Shown here piece after piece: positions 1 to 9,335 of a stretch of 64,000 bases of DNA (position 1 is its first letter; each line of letters opens with the position of its first letter). The notes beneath the pieces are model-generated. The model did not search any database. It was not told where the DNA came from and saw nothing but the letters and a program-made list of their open reading frames with translations. Made by a program: the position numbers and the translations under genes. Location of the stretch: NCBI RefSeq assembly GCF_003182255.1, contig NZ_QGTQ01000023.1, forward strand, positions 1 to 64,000, in the 5' to 3' direction. The stretch is from Paenibacillus cellulosilyticus. Lineage in GTDB: Bacteria > Bacillota > Bacilli > Paenibacillales > Paenibacillaceae.

Positions 1-21
1 GGTTGATTTAGACTGAGGATG

Positions 22-120
22 AGTAGCGGAGTGTAGGCAAACCCTACATGAGCAACGGAGGCCGAAGGCTGGATCAAGATTCGATGCCGAGAAGGATCCC
101 TGAGTTAACTTCGTGATCAT
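22..120 (+). repeat. Interspersed repeat R1, divergent copy A
   Basis: This stretch resembles two better preserved copies at 4738-4868 (+) and 55549-55674 (-). Shared landmarks are a GATGAG/GAGGAT segment followed by CGGAG, then AAGATTCGATGCCGA, then CTTCGTGATCA near the end. Only the landmarks are conserved here, so it is a degenerate copy. The minus-strand reading frame that crosses it looks like chance. Confidence 0.5.
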
Positions 121-192
121 CGACCGTCATAAGCGCCAATGGTACTTGGACCGCAGGGTCCTGGGAAGGTAGGACGACGCCAAGCATGAAGT

Positions 193-221
193 AAGCCATG
201 TCTTTATGACATGGCTTTTTT
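193..221 (+). terminator. Rho-independent terminator of a gene left of the window
   Basis: A perfect 10-bp stem (AAGCCATGTC / GACATGGCTT) with a 5-nt loop runs into a T tract. It would end transcription entering from the left, and may also serve the minus-strand gene that starts at 819. Confidence 0.75.
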
Positions 222-288
222 GTTGTTTTTAAACGGATATCACCGTACAAAGACTTTATAAAAAGAATGCTAGAAACCATAGAGGCTT

Positions 289-819
289 CTAGCGATGATA
301 GTACGAGATGTTCTCTGCTTCTAGCTTAACTATGCCATCATAGTGTTGTTTGCGCAGCCTGAGGCAGATGATGAGTCCAGGTATGGCAAGCCATAGGTGC
401 CAGAGAAGAAGTCCGAAGAAGCCTGACTGTTTGATCCAAGGGAATAGAGCACCGATCATGCAAAGTCCGATCCAGAACATTGTTAGTTCTGTTTTACGAT
501 AGAGTCCGAATTTAACTTCAGAGACTGGGCTGTATCCCATAAAAGGAAGCGTAATGTTCCAGCCCCAACGCTGACGCTGATAGTTGTCTACGCGGAGCAG
601 GGTCAATCGATTGAGGATGAAACGAAGCAAAGACATGACAGGCAGTCCAATTAAACCATATAGGAAGCCATTCCAGCCAAATAGGATGATCTCGATGGCG
701 ATACATACGAATGGTACGATTTTGTATGCAGAAAGCAGCTTGGGATAGATCTCGATTTTGTTGACGAGTCGGTATTGATATACGGTTGCGTTTCTTTGTT
801 CTTGTAAGGTTTGTCGCAT
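289..819 (-). CDS. Integral membrane protein of unknown function
   Basis: About 176 residues with four hydrophobic stretches (roughly residues 35-53, 55-72, 112-130 and 135-152 from this start) separated by short basic loops, so an inner-membrane protein. I recognise no family motif. An upstream TTG at 849 is in frame but directly abuts a Shine-Dalgarno sequence; the ATG at 819 has GGAAAGGA about 11 nt upstream and is preferred. It is convergent with transcription entering from the left and divergent from csfB. No function can be given. Confidence 0.6.
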   Translation of the reverse strand: MRQTLQEQRNATVYQYRLVNKIEIYPKLLSAYKIVPFVCIAIEIILFGWNGFLYGLIGLPVMSLLRFILNRLTLLRVDNYQRQRWGWNITLPFMGYSPVSEVKFGLYRKTELTMFWIGLCMIGALFPWIKQSGFFGLLLWHLWLAIPGLIICLRLRKQHYDGIVKLEAENISYYHR

Positions 820-1102
820 GCTAGATGTTGTCCTTTCCGAGGATATCAACTCCTTTATCGGCTGGAAAACGAATTTACTGAATACAAATGATGATTATTG
901 CGCCTACTATTCACCAAAGGCGACTTCCTTACATACGCTGGATTAAAAATGATGAGCCCAGTTGACTAAAGTGATAGAATTTGTACCATAATAGTAGATA
1001 TGATCGTTATTCCCCCGCAAAGCATATGCTTACGAAGCAGTAATTTGCTTAAAGGTAGTAATATCGAAGATGAAAGCAAATTGCTTTTAGGAGGTATTCA
1101 AC

Positions 1103-1297
1103 ATGGAGGAAGCGAAGCATACGTGCAAGTGTATTATTTGTGGTGAGATGAAGGGCGAGGACGAAGGTATCCGAATCGTAACAGAATTTATTTGTGATGA
1201 CTGCGAGATTGATATTGTAGCTACGGATGTACTCGATGAGAAGTATCCTTTCTATATTCATCAGATGAAACAAATTTGGATTCAGAGAAATGCGTAA
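1103..1297 (+). CDS. csfB: Anti-sigma-G factor Gin (CsfB)
   Basis: A 64-residue protein with a paired-cysteine zinc-binding pattern: CKCIIC near residues 8-13 and CDDC near 31-34. This is the arrangement of CsfB/Gin, the small inhibitor that keeps sigma-G (and sigma-E) silent in the wrong compartment during sporulation. In B. subtilis csfB lies just upstream of the xpaC-yaaN-yaaO-tmk genes; here the next gene is the yaaO-like decarboxylase, so the order supports the call. The ATG has a strong AGGAGG site at proper spacing. A terminator follows immediately. Confidence 0.85.
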   Translation: MEEAKHTCKCIICGEMKGEDEGIRIVTEFICDDCEIDIVATDVLDEKYPFYIHQMKQIWIQRNA

Positions 1298-1299
1298 AG

Positions 1300-1331
1300 A
1301 AGCCTATTCCGGCTATCGGAAAGGCTTTTTT
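1300..1331 (+). terminator. Terminator after csfB
   Basis: A stem made of AAGCCT plus TTCCG pairs with CGGAA plus AGGCTT (one bulged A), followed by seven T. It begins within a few bases of the csfB stop codon and separates csfB from the next gene. Confidence 0.8.
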
Positions 1332-1500
1332 ATTTGATGAATAGAATCAATAGATCTAGGCTTATATTTGAATCTGGGTAGTCGGTCAGTGTGGATCTCG
1401 ATAGAGATTTTATCGTTTAGGGCATGTTATATTGAGAGATGGTAATGAAACAGTGATTATATGATGCACTTATTATTGTTTATATAAAAGGATGAATCTA

Positions 1501-3093
1501 ATGGGCAAAATCGTAAGGGCGCCGTTGTATGATTGTCTGACTGCGCATGAGGCGACCCATCCCGTTTCTTTCCACGTGCCGGGGCATCGTAACGGAGAAG
1601 CGTGGCAGTCATATGCAGAGCGGAGTGCTGTGCAGGAACGACTGGCACGTTTTGGCGGCGTGCTGTCGATTGACGTAACGGAAATTTCAGCAACGGATGA
1701 TCTTCACTCGCCTGACAATGTAATAGCCGAGGCTCAGCAGATGGCGGCTCGTGTATTCGGCGCAGATGAATCGATGCTGCTTGTTGGTGGCAGTACTTCA
1801 GGTAATATCGCTATGATTCTAACGGTATGTGAGCCCGGTGATATCATTCTTGTTCAACGAAACGTTCATAAGTCAGTACTGAACGGCCTAAGGCTTGCGG
1901 GGGCACAGGCGGTATTCCTACAACCAGCTTATGAACCGTACGAAGGCACTGTACTTGTACCGCTGCTGAAGACGGTTGAGCAAGCTCTTCAGCGATATCC
2001 TGAAGCCCGGGCTGTAATGCTGAGTACACCGAATTATTATGGGCGTGGTGTATCGATCAAGCCATATGTGGAGCTGGTACATAGTTATGGCATTCCACTG
2101 TTGGTCGATGAAGCACATGGGGCGCATTATGGTTTGCATGACGCTTTTCCCGAGTCGGCAATCGTACAAGGGGCAGATGCAGTTGTGCAGTCGACACATA
2201 AGACGCTGCCAGCCATGACGATGGGGGCGATGCTTCATATACGGGAGCAGTATATGGATATTGAACGGCTTCGAGATATGCTGGCAGCTGTTCAGAGTTC
2301 AAGCCCGTCATTCCCTATCATGGCATCGCTTGATATTGCCCGGGCAATGATCGAGGAAGAGGGGCCAGCCTTATTTGAGTCGGGGTTATCTCAAGCGTTG
2401 TTGTTCAGACAAGAGATGAAGCGGCGTAATGGGAGACTGGCAGTCTCAGCAGGGGAGACAAGTGAGGACCATCAGGTTGCTACTAAGACGGATGGTTACG
2501 GTCCACTGTGGAATGATGAGGTTCGAATCGATCCCCTGCGAATGATTATCCGAGATGAGTCTGGTGTCGTAAGCGGGTATGAGCTGCTGAGCCTGCTGGA
2601 GAAGTATGGTTGTTGGGCAGAGATGGCCGACGAGCATCGCGTGCTGCTCCTATTCGGCCCATTCGTTAGTAGGGAAGATACAAAGCGTCTGCTGGATGCT
2701 TGTGAGGCGATAGAAGAGGAGTTTGTTAAGCATCAGCGGGAGCAGCATCTGTTTGAGAACATAGATACTGCTAAGTCGCCCCATGAAATGCAAGAGAGCT
2801 ATGACGTGGAACTGAAGCGAATGTTCTCTGAACCAATTCCTTTCTCTATGAATCGGATTAATCGCGATACGATTACGACGGTTCCGCTTCATAGCGCTGA
2901 AGGTAGTATTAGCGCCGAAACGATTACTCCGTACCCGCCGGGTATTCCACTTGTATATGCTGGCGAGCGTCTTGAACAGACCGTTATTGCGAGACTGGCG
3001 AAGCTTGTTCATATGGGCGCCAAATGCCAAGGAGCCTCCGATCCGACGCTGCAGACGATACGAATTATGAGGCAGGCTGCGAATATTTATTAA
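1501..3093 (+). CDS. PLP-dependent Orn/Lys/Arg decarboxylase family protein (YaaO-like)
   Basis: About 530 residues of the fold-type I group III decarboxylase family. Visible motifs: HVPGHRNG near the N-terminus, a GGSTSGN cofactor-phosphate region, DEAHGAHYG (the Asp that contacts the pyridoxal nitrogen), and STHKTLPAMT with the Schiff-base lysine near residue 234. A conserved PYPPGIP motif lies in the C-terminal domain. The family makes polyamine precursors by decarboxylating basic amino acids; the substrate of YaaO-type members is not settled. I chose the ATG at 1501 because AAAAGGA lies 8-9 nt upstream, whereas the in-frame ATG at 1492 abuts it. It precedes tmk as in B. subtilis. Confidence 0.85.
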   Translation: MGKIVRAPLYDCLTAHEATHPVSFHVPGHRNGEAWQSYAERSAVQERLARFGGVLSIDVTEISATDDLHSPDNVIAEAQQMAARVFGADESMLLVGGSTSGNIAMILTVCEPGDIILVQRNVHKSVLNGLRLAGAQAVFLQPAYEPYEGTVLVPLLKTVEQALQRYPEARAVMLSTPNYYGRGVSIKPYVELVHSYGIPLLVDEAHGAHYGLHDAFPESAIVQGADAVVQSTHKTLPAMTMGAMLHIREQYMDIERLRDMLAAVQSSSPSFPIMASLDIARAMIEEEGPALFESGLSQALLFRQEMKRRNGRLAVSAGETSEDHQVATKTDGYGPLWNDEVRIDPLRMIIRDESGVVSGYELLSLLEKYGCWAEMADEHRVLLLFGPFVSREDTKRLLDACEAIEEEFVKHQREQHLFENIDTAKSPHEMQESYDVELKRMFSEPIPFSMNRINRDTITTVPLHSAEGSISAETITPYPPGIPLVYAGERLEQTVIARLAKLVHMGAKCQGASDPTLQTIRIMRQAANIY

Positions 3094-3133
3094 GTGTGAC
3101 GGTCTGTACCAGCTTTTGCTATGATAGATGTAG

Positions 3134-3814
3134 ATGATATCTCTTGATGAATTGAGGCGTAGGACGTTGAGCGACGGATTGACGAACGGTTTGTTTATTT
3201 CAATAGAGGGTGGAGAAGGCGCAGGGAAAACGACGGTCATAGCAGGTATTGCTGAGGCGCTGCAAGCAGCTGGTCATCAGGTAATGACAACGAGGGAGCC
3301 AGGTGGCATTCCGATCGCGGAACAAATACGTGCAGTCATTCTGGATCGGAGCAATACAAGCATGGATGGCCGCACAGAGGCGCTGCTGTACGCTGCAGCG
3401 CGCAGACAGCATCTGATGGAGAAGGTAGTGCCTGCACTTGGGCAGGGGCAGGTCGTCCTATGCGATCGCTTCATCGACAGCAGCCTTGCTTATCAGGGTC
3501 ACGCGCGTGGGATTGGATTCGAGGATGTGATGGCGATCAATGAATTCGCAATCAATGGGCTCATGCCGATGCTGACATTATATCTTGATGTAACACCGGA
3601 AGTAGGGCTGCGCCGTATTCAAGAGGCAGCTGGGCGGGAAATTAATCGACTTGATCTAGAGGCGGCATCTTTCCACCATAAAGTAAGGGAAGGCTTCTTA
3701 CTAGCAGCTGAGCATTTCAAGGATCGTATTGTTGTCATTAACGCTGAACAGCAGCCGGAAAATGTGTTAAATGAATGTATTGCGACAATCCGTGCGCGCT
3801 GTGCAGGAATTTGA
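3134..3814 (+). CDS. tmk: Thymidylate kinase
   Basis: Phosphorylates dTMP to dTDP with ATP. The P-loop is [10 protein letters not shown] near residues 25-34. A DR motif with REPGG (substrate site) follows, then an LID-type region and a CDRFIDSS motif. At 226 residues it is slightly longer than the usual 205-215 because of about 18 residues before the conserved GLFISIEG start. The ATG at 3134 has no good ribosome-binding site, so an internal TTG nearer the P-loop could be the real start. It lies in the yaaO-tmk-darA order typical of Bacilli. Confidence 0.93.
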   Translation: MISLDELRRRTLSDGLTNGLFISIEGGEGAGKTTVIAGIAEALQAAGHQVMTTREPGGIPIAEQIRAVILDRSNTSMDGRTEALLYAAARRQHLMEKVVPALGQGQVVLCDRFIDSSLAYQGHARGIGFEDVMAINEFAINGLMPMLTLYLDVTPEVGLRRIQEAAGREINRLDLEAASFHHKVREGFLLAAEHFKDRIVVINAEQQPENVLNECIATIRARCAGI

Positions 3815-3884
3815 CAGACTTTTGTCAAAATAATAGAGATAGCTATTCGTAGCTAACTATCCATGGTCTAGGGAGGGATTGAAG

Positions 3885-4214
3885 ATGAAGCTAGTCATCG
3901 CAATCGTGCAAGACAAAGATAGTAACCGGTTGTCCAATGCGCTCGTTCGGGAAGGTCTCCGCGCGACTAAACTGGCCAGCACAGGCGGATTTCTGCGTGC
4001 CGGCAACACGACCTTCATGATTGGTATTGAGGATGATCGGGTTCATGAAGTACTACAGGTCATTCGATCGAATTGCAAAGTAAGGGATCAGCTTGTTACA
4101 CCGGTGTCGCCGATAAACGGTTCGGCAGATTCGTATATTCCATTCCCAGTGGAGGTTCAAGTGGGTGGTGCGGCGGTATTCGTCGTTCCAGTTGAACGAT
4201 TCGAGCACTATTGA
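3885..4214 (+). CDS. darA: Cyclic di-AMP receptor, PII-like protein DarA (YaaQ)
   Basis: A 109-residue PII-like trimeric signalling protein that binds c-di-AMP. The sequence opens MKLVIAIVQDKDSN and keeps the ATKLASTGGFLRAGNTT segment that forms the nucleotide pocket, plus the PFPVEVQVGGA strand near the C-terminus, all close to B. subtilis DarA. The start is the ATG at 3885, 7 nt after a GGGAGGGA site; a TTG six bases earlier lies too close. A c-di-AMP riboswitch occurs in this same window at 12296-12576, so two kinds of c-di-AMP receptor are encoded here. Confidence 0.93.
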   Translation: MKLVIAIVQDKDSNRLSNALVREGLRATKLASTGGFLRAGNTTFMIGIEDDRVHEVLQVIRSNCKVRDQLVTPVSPINGSADSYIPFPVEVQVGGAAVFVVPVERFEHY

Positions 4215-4258
4215 TGTAATCACAACGGTCGCGATCGGTGATCTGCGAGCAAGGAAGG

Positions 4259-4711
4259 ATGCGACAGCCTTTGAAAATCGAATCAGGATGGCGTCCGCTT
4301 GAGCAACGGTCGCGAACGGATCAACAGAACAAAACGACTGTCTCCAGAAGCTTCTCAGATGTGCTGCAGCAAAATGAGCAGGAGAGAACGACCGAGCAGC
4401 TTCAGCGCAAGCTGCAGGATATATATAATCAGGGCGAGCGTTTATCCCGCTCGATGACGGTACGGGAGCTTAAGCTGTACCAGCAGATGGTGAAGAAGTT
4501 TCTCGAGGATACGGTTAGACGTGGAGTTGGCCTGAAGGAGCAGCGAAGCTTTGATCGTCGTGGTCGGATGAAGCGGTACAAGCTGCTGGATGAGATCGAT
4601 GAGAAGCTCATCGAGATGGCAGAGGAATTACTGCAGAGCGAGCAGGGAAGACTGGAACTTCTAAGCAAGATTGGCGAGATTCGAGGACTGCTTATTAATT
4701 TGTTTTATTAA
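4259..4711 (+). CDS. yaaR: YaaR family protein (DUF327)
   Basis: About 150 residues, highly charged and helical, with a central KLYQQMVKKFLEDTV segment and an RRGRMKRYKLLDEIDEKL segment typical of the YaaR/DUF327 family. The family is widespread in spore-forming Bacilli and Clostridia, always near tmk and holB, but has no proven function. The start is uncertain: AAGGAAGG lies just before the ATG at 4259 and about 11 nt before an in-frame TTG at 4271. Confidence 0.82.
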   Translation: MRQPLKIESGWRPLEQRSRTDQQNKTTVSRSFSDVLQQNEQERTTEQLQRKLQDIYNQGERLSRSMTVRELKLYQQMVKKFLEDTVRRGVGLKEQRSFDRRGRMKRYKLLDEIDEKLIEMAEELLQSEQGRLELLSKIGEIRGLLINLFY

Positions 4712-4737
4712 TGGCTGTTCAAAAAGTTCGATTTTAA

Positions 4738-4868
4738 GCACCGAGAAGGTTGGATCAAGCGGGGGAATGAGGATCGGAGCGTAAGTGTTGTGCTACGTGA
4801 GAACCGGAAGTCTCAGCTTCATCCAAGATTCGATGCCGAATATTCATCTTGTGATGCTTCGTGATCAA
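4738..4868 (+). repeat. Interspersed repeat R1, copy B
   Basis: About 130 bp filling the yaaR-holB gap. It matches the reverse complement of 55549-55674 almost base for base over long runs, for example GCACCGAGAAGGTTGGAT, GAATGAGGATCGGAGCGTA, GTGCTACGTGAGAACCGGAA and AAGATTCGATGCCGA. The family is intergenic and carries no open reading frame of its own. Confidence 0.85.
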
Positions 4869-4913
4869 AAGCGGACTTTTTGAACTACATTTATTTAGGA
4901 AGGAAACTGCATC

Positions 4914-5891
4914 ATGAGTATGGATCAAGTGCCAGGACAAGAGAAAGCGAAGTCAATGCTGCGTTATGCGCTGCGAAGCGGGAAAGTGTCGCATGCGTAT
5001 CTGTTCAGCGGACCGCGTGGAACAGGGCGCAAGGCGCTTGCGCTCGCTTTTGCTCAGGCGTTGTTCTGTACGTCTGGTGGAGATGACGCATGCGGCCATT
5101 GCATCGAGTGCCGGAAATTCGAGCATGGCAACCAACCGGACCTTCATATGCTAGAGCCGGATGGCGCGTCGATCAAGCTCGGCCAAATTCAGCAGCTGCA
5201 GCGTGAAATGTCGTACCGGAACGCAGGCGTGCAGCAGAAGGTATATATCGTCGAGCAGGCGGAGACGATGACGCTTCAAGCGGCGAATAGCCTGCTCAAA
5301 TTTCTGGAAGAGCCGCAATCGGAAATCGTTGCGCTGCTGCTCACAGAAAACGTACAGGCGATGCTGCCAACAATCAGGTCGCGCGTACAGATGATCCCAT
5401 TCGTGCCATTGTCTCCGAAGGAGCTGCAGGCAGCACTAGAGGCTGAAGGCATCGCGTCCATGCAGGCGCGAGCCGCTTCCAGAATCGCCTCCGGCGTAGA
5501 AGCTTGCCGGGCGCTTATCCAGCAGAATGGGTTTGCAGAAACAAGAAACGTAGTGATACAATTAGGCAAGGAGAGCCTAAGCCGATTCACTGCAGCGATC
5601 GTTACGGTTCAACAGCAGGTCGTGAAGTCTGATGTTGGACAAGATCCGCAGCTTTTGCTCACTATGTTGTTATTGTGGTATAAAGATATGATTCATTACC
5701 AGGCTGGAAGGCTTGAAGAAATCGTTTTTATAGATCAGTCAGAATGGATTGGCAAGCATGCGTTCGCTCGCACCCCGGATGGCTGGGTGAATTGCATGGA
5801 ACATGTGCTGGAGTGCAGCAAGCGAATACGCGCACACGTATCGACGCAGCTGGCGCTGGAGCAATTACTGGTGAATCTACAGGAGGGCTAA
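4914..5891 (+). CDS. holB: DNA polymerase III delta-prime subunit
   Basis: 325 residues. Clamp-loader delta-prime subunit that opens the beta clamp with delta and tau/gamma. The N-terminal AAA+ domain has a degenerate P-loop (SGPRGTGRK, residues 32-40), as expected of the ATPase-inactive stator. Zinc-site cysteines are at 52, 60, 63 and 66. A VEQAETMTLQAANSLLKFLEEP motif follows, typical of delta-prime. The ATG has TTAGGAAGG 7-10 nt upstream. It is followed after four bases by ricT. Confidence 0.92.
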   Translation: MSMDQVPGQEKAKSMLRYALRSGKVSHAYLFSGPRGTGRKALALAFAQALFCTSGGDDACGHCIECRKFEHGNQPDLHMLEPDGASIKLGQIQQLQREMSYRNAGVQQKVYIVEQAETMTLQAANSLLKFLEEPQSEIVALLLTENVQAMLPTIRSRVQMIPFVPLSPKELQAALEAEGIASMQARAASRIASGVEACRALIQQNGFAETRNVVIQLGKESLSRFTAAIVTVQQQVVKSDVGQDPQLLLTMLLLWYKDMIHYQAGRLEEIVFIDQSEWIGKHAFARTPDGWVNCMEHVLECSKRIRAHVSTQLALEQLLVNLQEG

Positions 5892-5895
5892 TGCC

Positions 5896-6699
5896 TTGTA
5901 TAATGTCGTCGGGGTCCGCTTTAAGAAAGCGGGCAAGATCTATTACTTTGATCCCGTCGATCTGCCCGTAACGAAGGATCAATATGCAATTGTTGAGACG
6001 GCGCGCGGCATCGAATATGGGAAAGTAGTGGTGGGACAAAAGCAAGTCGGTGAATCGGATGTTGTCCTTCCGCTTAAGAAAGTAATACGGATCGCTAACG
6101 AAGCCGACGCGAAGGTGGTAGAAGAAAACAAACGGTCGGCGAGCCAAGCATTCACGACATGCTTGGAGAAGATTCGCAATCATCAGCTTAAGATGAAGCT
6201 GGTTGATGTAGAATATACGTTTGACCGCAACAAGATTATTTTCTATTTTACCGCTGAGGGTCGGGTTGACTTCCGTGAGTTGGTCAAAGACTTGGCCAGC
6301 GTGTTCCGTACACGGATTGAGCTTCGCCAAATCGGCGTACGCGACGAGGCGAAGATGCTGGGCGGAATCGGTCCTTGCGGACGGGTACTCTGCTGCTCGT
6401 CATGGCTGGGCGACTTCGAGCCAGTATCGATTAAGATGGCGAAGGATCAGAACCTTTCGCTGAATCCGACGAAGATCTCGGGTCTATGCGGCCGATTAAT
6501 GTGCTGCTTGAAATATGAGCATGACAACTATGAAAGTGTCCGCGAAGAAATTCCGACTATCGGTAAAATTGTCATTACTTCGCTTGGCGAAGGCAAAGTA
6601 ACAGGAATTAATGCGGGGAGCAAGACAGTGTTTGTACAGCTGCTCGACATCGGTGGTAAGCCCAAAGAGCTTCCGATGGATGATGTCGTCGTGAAATAA
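5896..6699 (+). CDS. ricT: RicT (YaaT), regulatory iron-sulfur subunit of the RNA-processing/Spo0A phosphorelay complex
   Basis: 267 residues, PSP1 family. In B. subtilis RicT joins RicA (YmcA) and RicF (YlbF) in a complex that stimulates RNase Y-dependent mRNA maturation and affects the phosphorelay, biofilm formation and competence. Six cysteines lie in two clusters, C161/C166/C167 and C198/C203/C204 (CGRVLCC and CGRLMCC), which supply iron-sulfur ligands. The start is a TTG 9 nt after AGGAGGG; the sequence then begins [17 protein letters not shown] as in B. subtilis. An out-of-frame ATG five bases upstream is not the start. Confidence 0.93.
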   Translation: MYNVVGVRFKKAGKIYYFDPVDLPVTKDQYAIVETARGIEYGKVVVGQKQVGESDVVLPLKKVIRIANEADAKVVEENKRSASQAFTTCLEKIRNHQLKMKLVDVEYTFDRNKIIFYFTAEGRVDFRELVKDLASVFRTRIELRQIGVRDEAKMLGGIGPCGRVLCCSSWLGDFEPVSIKMAKDQNLSLNPTKISGLCGRLMCCLKYEHDNYESVREEIPTIGKIVITSLGEGKVTGINAGSKTVFVQLLDIGGKPKELPMDDVVVK

Positions 6700-6733
6700 C
6701 CCGTTCCATCACGATCCTGAGGTGGGAACAAAT

Positions 6734-7147
6734 TTGGATAACAATGATCTGTTTGTACAAATGGATGAGCTGGAAGGCCGCGTAGGCGCCGTTCACGCCG
6801 AACTCGGGTTAATGAAGCTGCACATCAAGAGATTGCTCGAGGACAATAAGCGGTTAAGCATAGAGAACGATCAATTGCGTAAGCTGCTCAGACAGGGCGC
6901 GCCATTCCTGGAGCAGCAACAGGAGCCGGCAGCTGCGGATGAAGTACCAGATAATACGGAGAGCGTGGAGCAGCTGGACTTGGCGGCTCCTTCGTCTCCG
7001 GAGGCTGAGACGTTACCAATCATTGGCGGCGGACATGATAATCTCGCCCGTCTGTATCATGAAGGCTTTCATATATGCAATGTCTATTATGGGCATTTGC
7101 GGACGGAAGGCGATTGTTTATTCTGTCTCTCGTTTTTGAATAAATAA
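6734..7147 (+). CDS. yabA: Replication initiation control protein YabA
   Basis: 137 residues. YabA binds DnaA and the beta clamp and limits re-initiation. The N-terminal half is a leucine-zipper coiled coil (heptads through [20 protein letters not shown]), joined by an acidic linker to a C-terminal zinc domain with HICNVYYGH and CLFC. A TTG at 6734 lies 7-9 nt after GGTGGGA and gives the expected MDNNDLF start; a GTG at 6722 would overlap that site. A cluster of DnaA-box sequences lies about 2 kb downstream. Confidence 0.88.
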   Translation: MDNNDLFVQMDELEGRVGAVHAELGLMKLHIKRLLEDNKRLSIENDQLRKLLRQGAPFLEQQQEPAAADEVPDNTESVEQLDLAAPSSPEAETLPIIGGGHDNLARLYHEGFHICNVYYGHLRTEGDCLFCLSFLNK

Positions 7148-7277
7148 CGCATTTCGATTTCAATATTTCGCAAGGTGAAACGGCTGTCGCCGTCCTTATA
7201 ACGGCACAGTGCGTTTCATTCCGGAGAAATCCAAGCCTATGGATAGAGTGAAACTAATAATGACTTGGATTTCGAAC

Positions 7278-7305
7278 AAGACCCTTCAACGGGTCTTTGT
7301 TTTTG
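7278..7305 (+). terminator. Terminator between yabA and trmN6
   Basis: A 7-bp stem (AAGACCC / GGGTCTT), 6-nt loop, then a T-rich tail. Upstream in the same 217-bp gap is a looser inverted repeat, GAAATCCAAG near 7225 with CTTGGATTTC ending near 7273. Confidence 0.7.
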
Positions 7306-7364
7306 TTTAAGGCAGGTTTATTGGCAACAATGAGGATAGGAAATGAGTGGGGGAACGTTAAGCG

Positions 7365-8201
7365 GTGGATGTCGAAAAAGGATTAAGCAATGGGATTCAA
7401 GAGCAAGTGATGGCGAATGCCGATGGGATCGAGCTTCTACCCGGCGAGCGACTGGATGATTTGATGACGAAGGAGCTGCAAATTATACAAAGTCGAGACG
7501 TGTTCAGCTTCTCGATGGATGCGGTGCTGCTCGCTCGATTCGCATCAGTTCCGCCGCGTGGACGGGTGATTGATCTGTGTACCGGCAACGGTGTCATTCC
7601 GATGCTGTTGTCGACACGGACACAAGCAGCAATTGATGCGGTTGAGATTCAACCGAGGCTTGCTGGTATGGCGCAGCGCAGCGTGAAGTTCAATAAGCTC
7701 GACAATCAGATTCAGATTATCGAAGCGGACCTGCGTCAATATTGGAAAACGGCAGGAAACGGTGTCTACGATGCTGTTACGGTTAATCCACCATACATGC
7801 CAGCGCAGACGGGCGATAAGAATGACAATGAGCACTACGCAATTGCTCGCCACGAAGTTCACTGCACGCTCGATAACGTCGTAGAGGCATGTGCAAGGCT
7901 TGTACGCACGGGGGGCAAAGTCTCAATGGTGCATCGGCCTAATCGGCTGATTGACATTCTGGAGACATTCCGTCGATGGAAGCTCGAGCCGAAGCGAATC
8001 CGTTTCGTTCATCCGCATGCCGATGCAGAAGCGAATATGCTATTAATCGAAGCAATCCGAGATGGCAAGCCATCTGTGAAGCTTCTGCCTCCACTTATCG
8101 TATACACGAAGGAACGGCAATACACCGAAGAGCTGGTGCGGCTGTATTACGGCAGCAATGGATCGTGGGCCGCAGGCGCGGACGGGAAGGAGAACGAATG
8201 A
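7365..8201 (+). CDS. trmN6: tRNA1(Val) A37 N6-methyltransferase family protein (YabB)
   Basis: 278 residues, class I SAM-dependent methyltransferase of the TrmN6/YfiC type, which methylates adenine N6 in tRNA. The SAM motif I is VIDLCTGNGVIP (about residues 66-77) and the catalytic NPPY motif, VNPPYMP, is near residue 142. The stop overlaps the rsmI start (ATGA), so the two are translationally coupled. The GIY-YIG gene yazA that sits between them in B. subtilis is absent. The GTG start has only a weak ribosome-binding site; an internal ATG at 7410 is an alternative. Confidence 0.82.
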   Translation: MDVEKGLSNGIQEQVMANADGIELLPGERLDDLMTKELQIIQSRDVFSFSMDAVLLARFASVPPRGRVIDLCTGNGVIPMLLSTRTQAAIDAVEIQPRLAGMAQRSVKFNKLDNQIQIIEADLRQYWKTAGNGVYDAVTVNPPYMPAQTGDKNDNEHYAIARHEVHCTLDNVVEACARLVRTGGKVSMVHRPNRLIDILETFRRWKLEPKRIRFVHPHADAEANMLLIEAIRDGKPSVKLLPPLIVYTKERQYTEELVRLYYGSNGSWAAGADGKENE

Positions 8202-9142
8202 TACAGGTTCAACGAAGTTTTGCAGGGGAAAGTGGCGGCACGCTGTATTTGGTTGCAACGCCAATCGGCAATTTGGAGGATATGACGTTCCGCGCAATTC
8301 GAACGCTGAGCGAGGTAGACCTGATTGCGGCGGAGGATACAAGGCAGACTCGCAAGCTGCTGACGCATTTTGAAATACAGACGCGTCTCGTCAGCTACCA
8401 TGAACATAACAAGAGGGCAAGCGGACCAGAGCTGATTCGGCTATTAGAGGAAGGGACATCGATTGCACTCGTAAGCGATGCTGGTCTGCCTGCGATCTCA
8501 GATCCAGGAGCTGACCTTGTACGAGATGCAGCGGAGCGGGGCATTCCGGTTGTTCCGATTCCTGGTGCTAATGCGGCTTTGTCCGCACTCATTATATCAG
8601 GGCTGCCAACAGAGCGATTCTTATTCGCAGGCTTCCCTCCAAGACAGAAGAAAGCATTGAATGAATGGCTAACGAGCGTTGCGCATGAACCAGGCACCTT
8701 GATGATGTATGAATCGCCGCATCGGATTGAGAAGACGCTTGCTGCCATGCTCGAGGTGCTTGGCGATCGACGTATTGTAATGGCACGCGAACTGACGAAG
8801 CGACATGAGGAAGCAGCACGCGGTACGATTTCGGAATGCATGATTTGGCTGGAAGAGCATCCTCCGCTTGGCGAGTATGTCATCATTGTCGAAGGGCGCA
8901 CGGCACAGTCGGGTTCGAGCGGTTCATTAGCTGGTACGGGCATTGCGGAAATGGCAGACGGCGTTCCGAATGGAGCAGGCGAGCTGTGGTGGTCGGCATT
9001 AACGCTAGACGCACATGTCAGGCATTATGAAGAGCAGGCGAAGCTGGATCGGAAGGAAGCAATTAAACGAACGGCAGCCGATCGGTCGATGCAGAAGCGG
9101 GACGTGTACAACGCGGTCATGCGCAAAGACGAAAGGGAATGA
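8198..9142 (+). CDS. rsmI: 16S rRNA C1402 2'-O-methyltransferase RsmI
   Basis: 314 residues, tetrapyrrole-methylase fold. It starts after AAGGAGAACGA with GGTLYLVATPIGNLEDMTFRA as in RsmI proteins. Further motifs are EDTRQTRKLL, SDAGLPAISDPG, the SAM-binding PGANAALSALIISGLP segment, and FAGFPPR. It O-methylates C1402 in the ribosomal P site. The frame is open for 222 bases before the ATG, but that stretch lies inside trmN6 and is not translated as part of this gene. The C-terminal tail after about residue 230 is a little longer than in many homologues. Confidence 0.93.
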   Translation: MIQVQRSFAGESGGTLYLVATPIGNLEDMTFRAIRTLSEVDLIAAEDTRQTRKLLTHFEIQTRLVSYHEHNKRASGPELIRLLEEGTSIALVSDAGLPAISDPGADLVRDAAERGIPVVPIPGANAALSALIISGLPTERFLFAGFPPRQKKALNEWLTSVAHEPGTLMMYESPHRIEKTLAAMLEVLGDRRIVMARELTKRHEEAARGTISECMIWLEEHPPLGEYVIIVEGRTAQSGSSGSLAGTGIAEMADGVPNGAGELWWSALTLDAHVRHYEEQAKLDRKEAIKRTAADRSMQKRDVYNAVMRKDERE

Positions 9143-9196
9143 GAAGACCTCTATCGAGGCAATTCGGGGATGAAAAAACGCGTTTATAAATGGCTA

Positions 9197-9234
9197 AGTG
9201 GATAACATAGGGGGTTATCCACTCCTTATCCACA
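9197..9234. other. DnaA-box cluster, left part
   Basis: TTATCCACA at 9226-9234 is an exact DnaA box. TTATCCACT at 9215-9223 and its reverse complement at 9197-9205 each differ at the last base, and together form a perfect inverted repeat (AGTGGATAAC / GTTATCCACT). A further exact box on the other strand lies at 9408-9416. Four boxes in 220 bp between rsmI and abrB are more than expected by chance; binding by DnaA is inference. Confidence 0.55.
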
Positions 9235-9335
9235 GATTAAGTGGTATAACTTCCGCTTTCGTGAAGTTACAAAGTTTATTTGGTTCCTGAGAAATAAAAG
9301 CCTAGAATACAGCGAAGGCCGATTGTTCTCCGGAC

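Noticed and set aside
74-280. 68-residue minus-strand frame
   Set aside because: It runs through a terminator and the repeat R1 copy, has no ribosome-binding site, and its sequence has no recognisable motif.
2650-3240. 196-residue antisense frame over the end of the yaaO-like gene and tmk
   Set aside because: It mirrors two well-supported genes on the other strand and has no site or family features.
7976-8197. Upstream extension of the rsmI frame
   Set aside because: It lies wholly within trmN6; the ATG at 8198 with AAGGAG and the family N-terminus fix the start.
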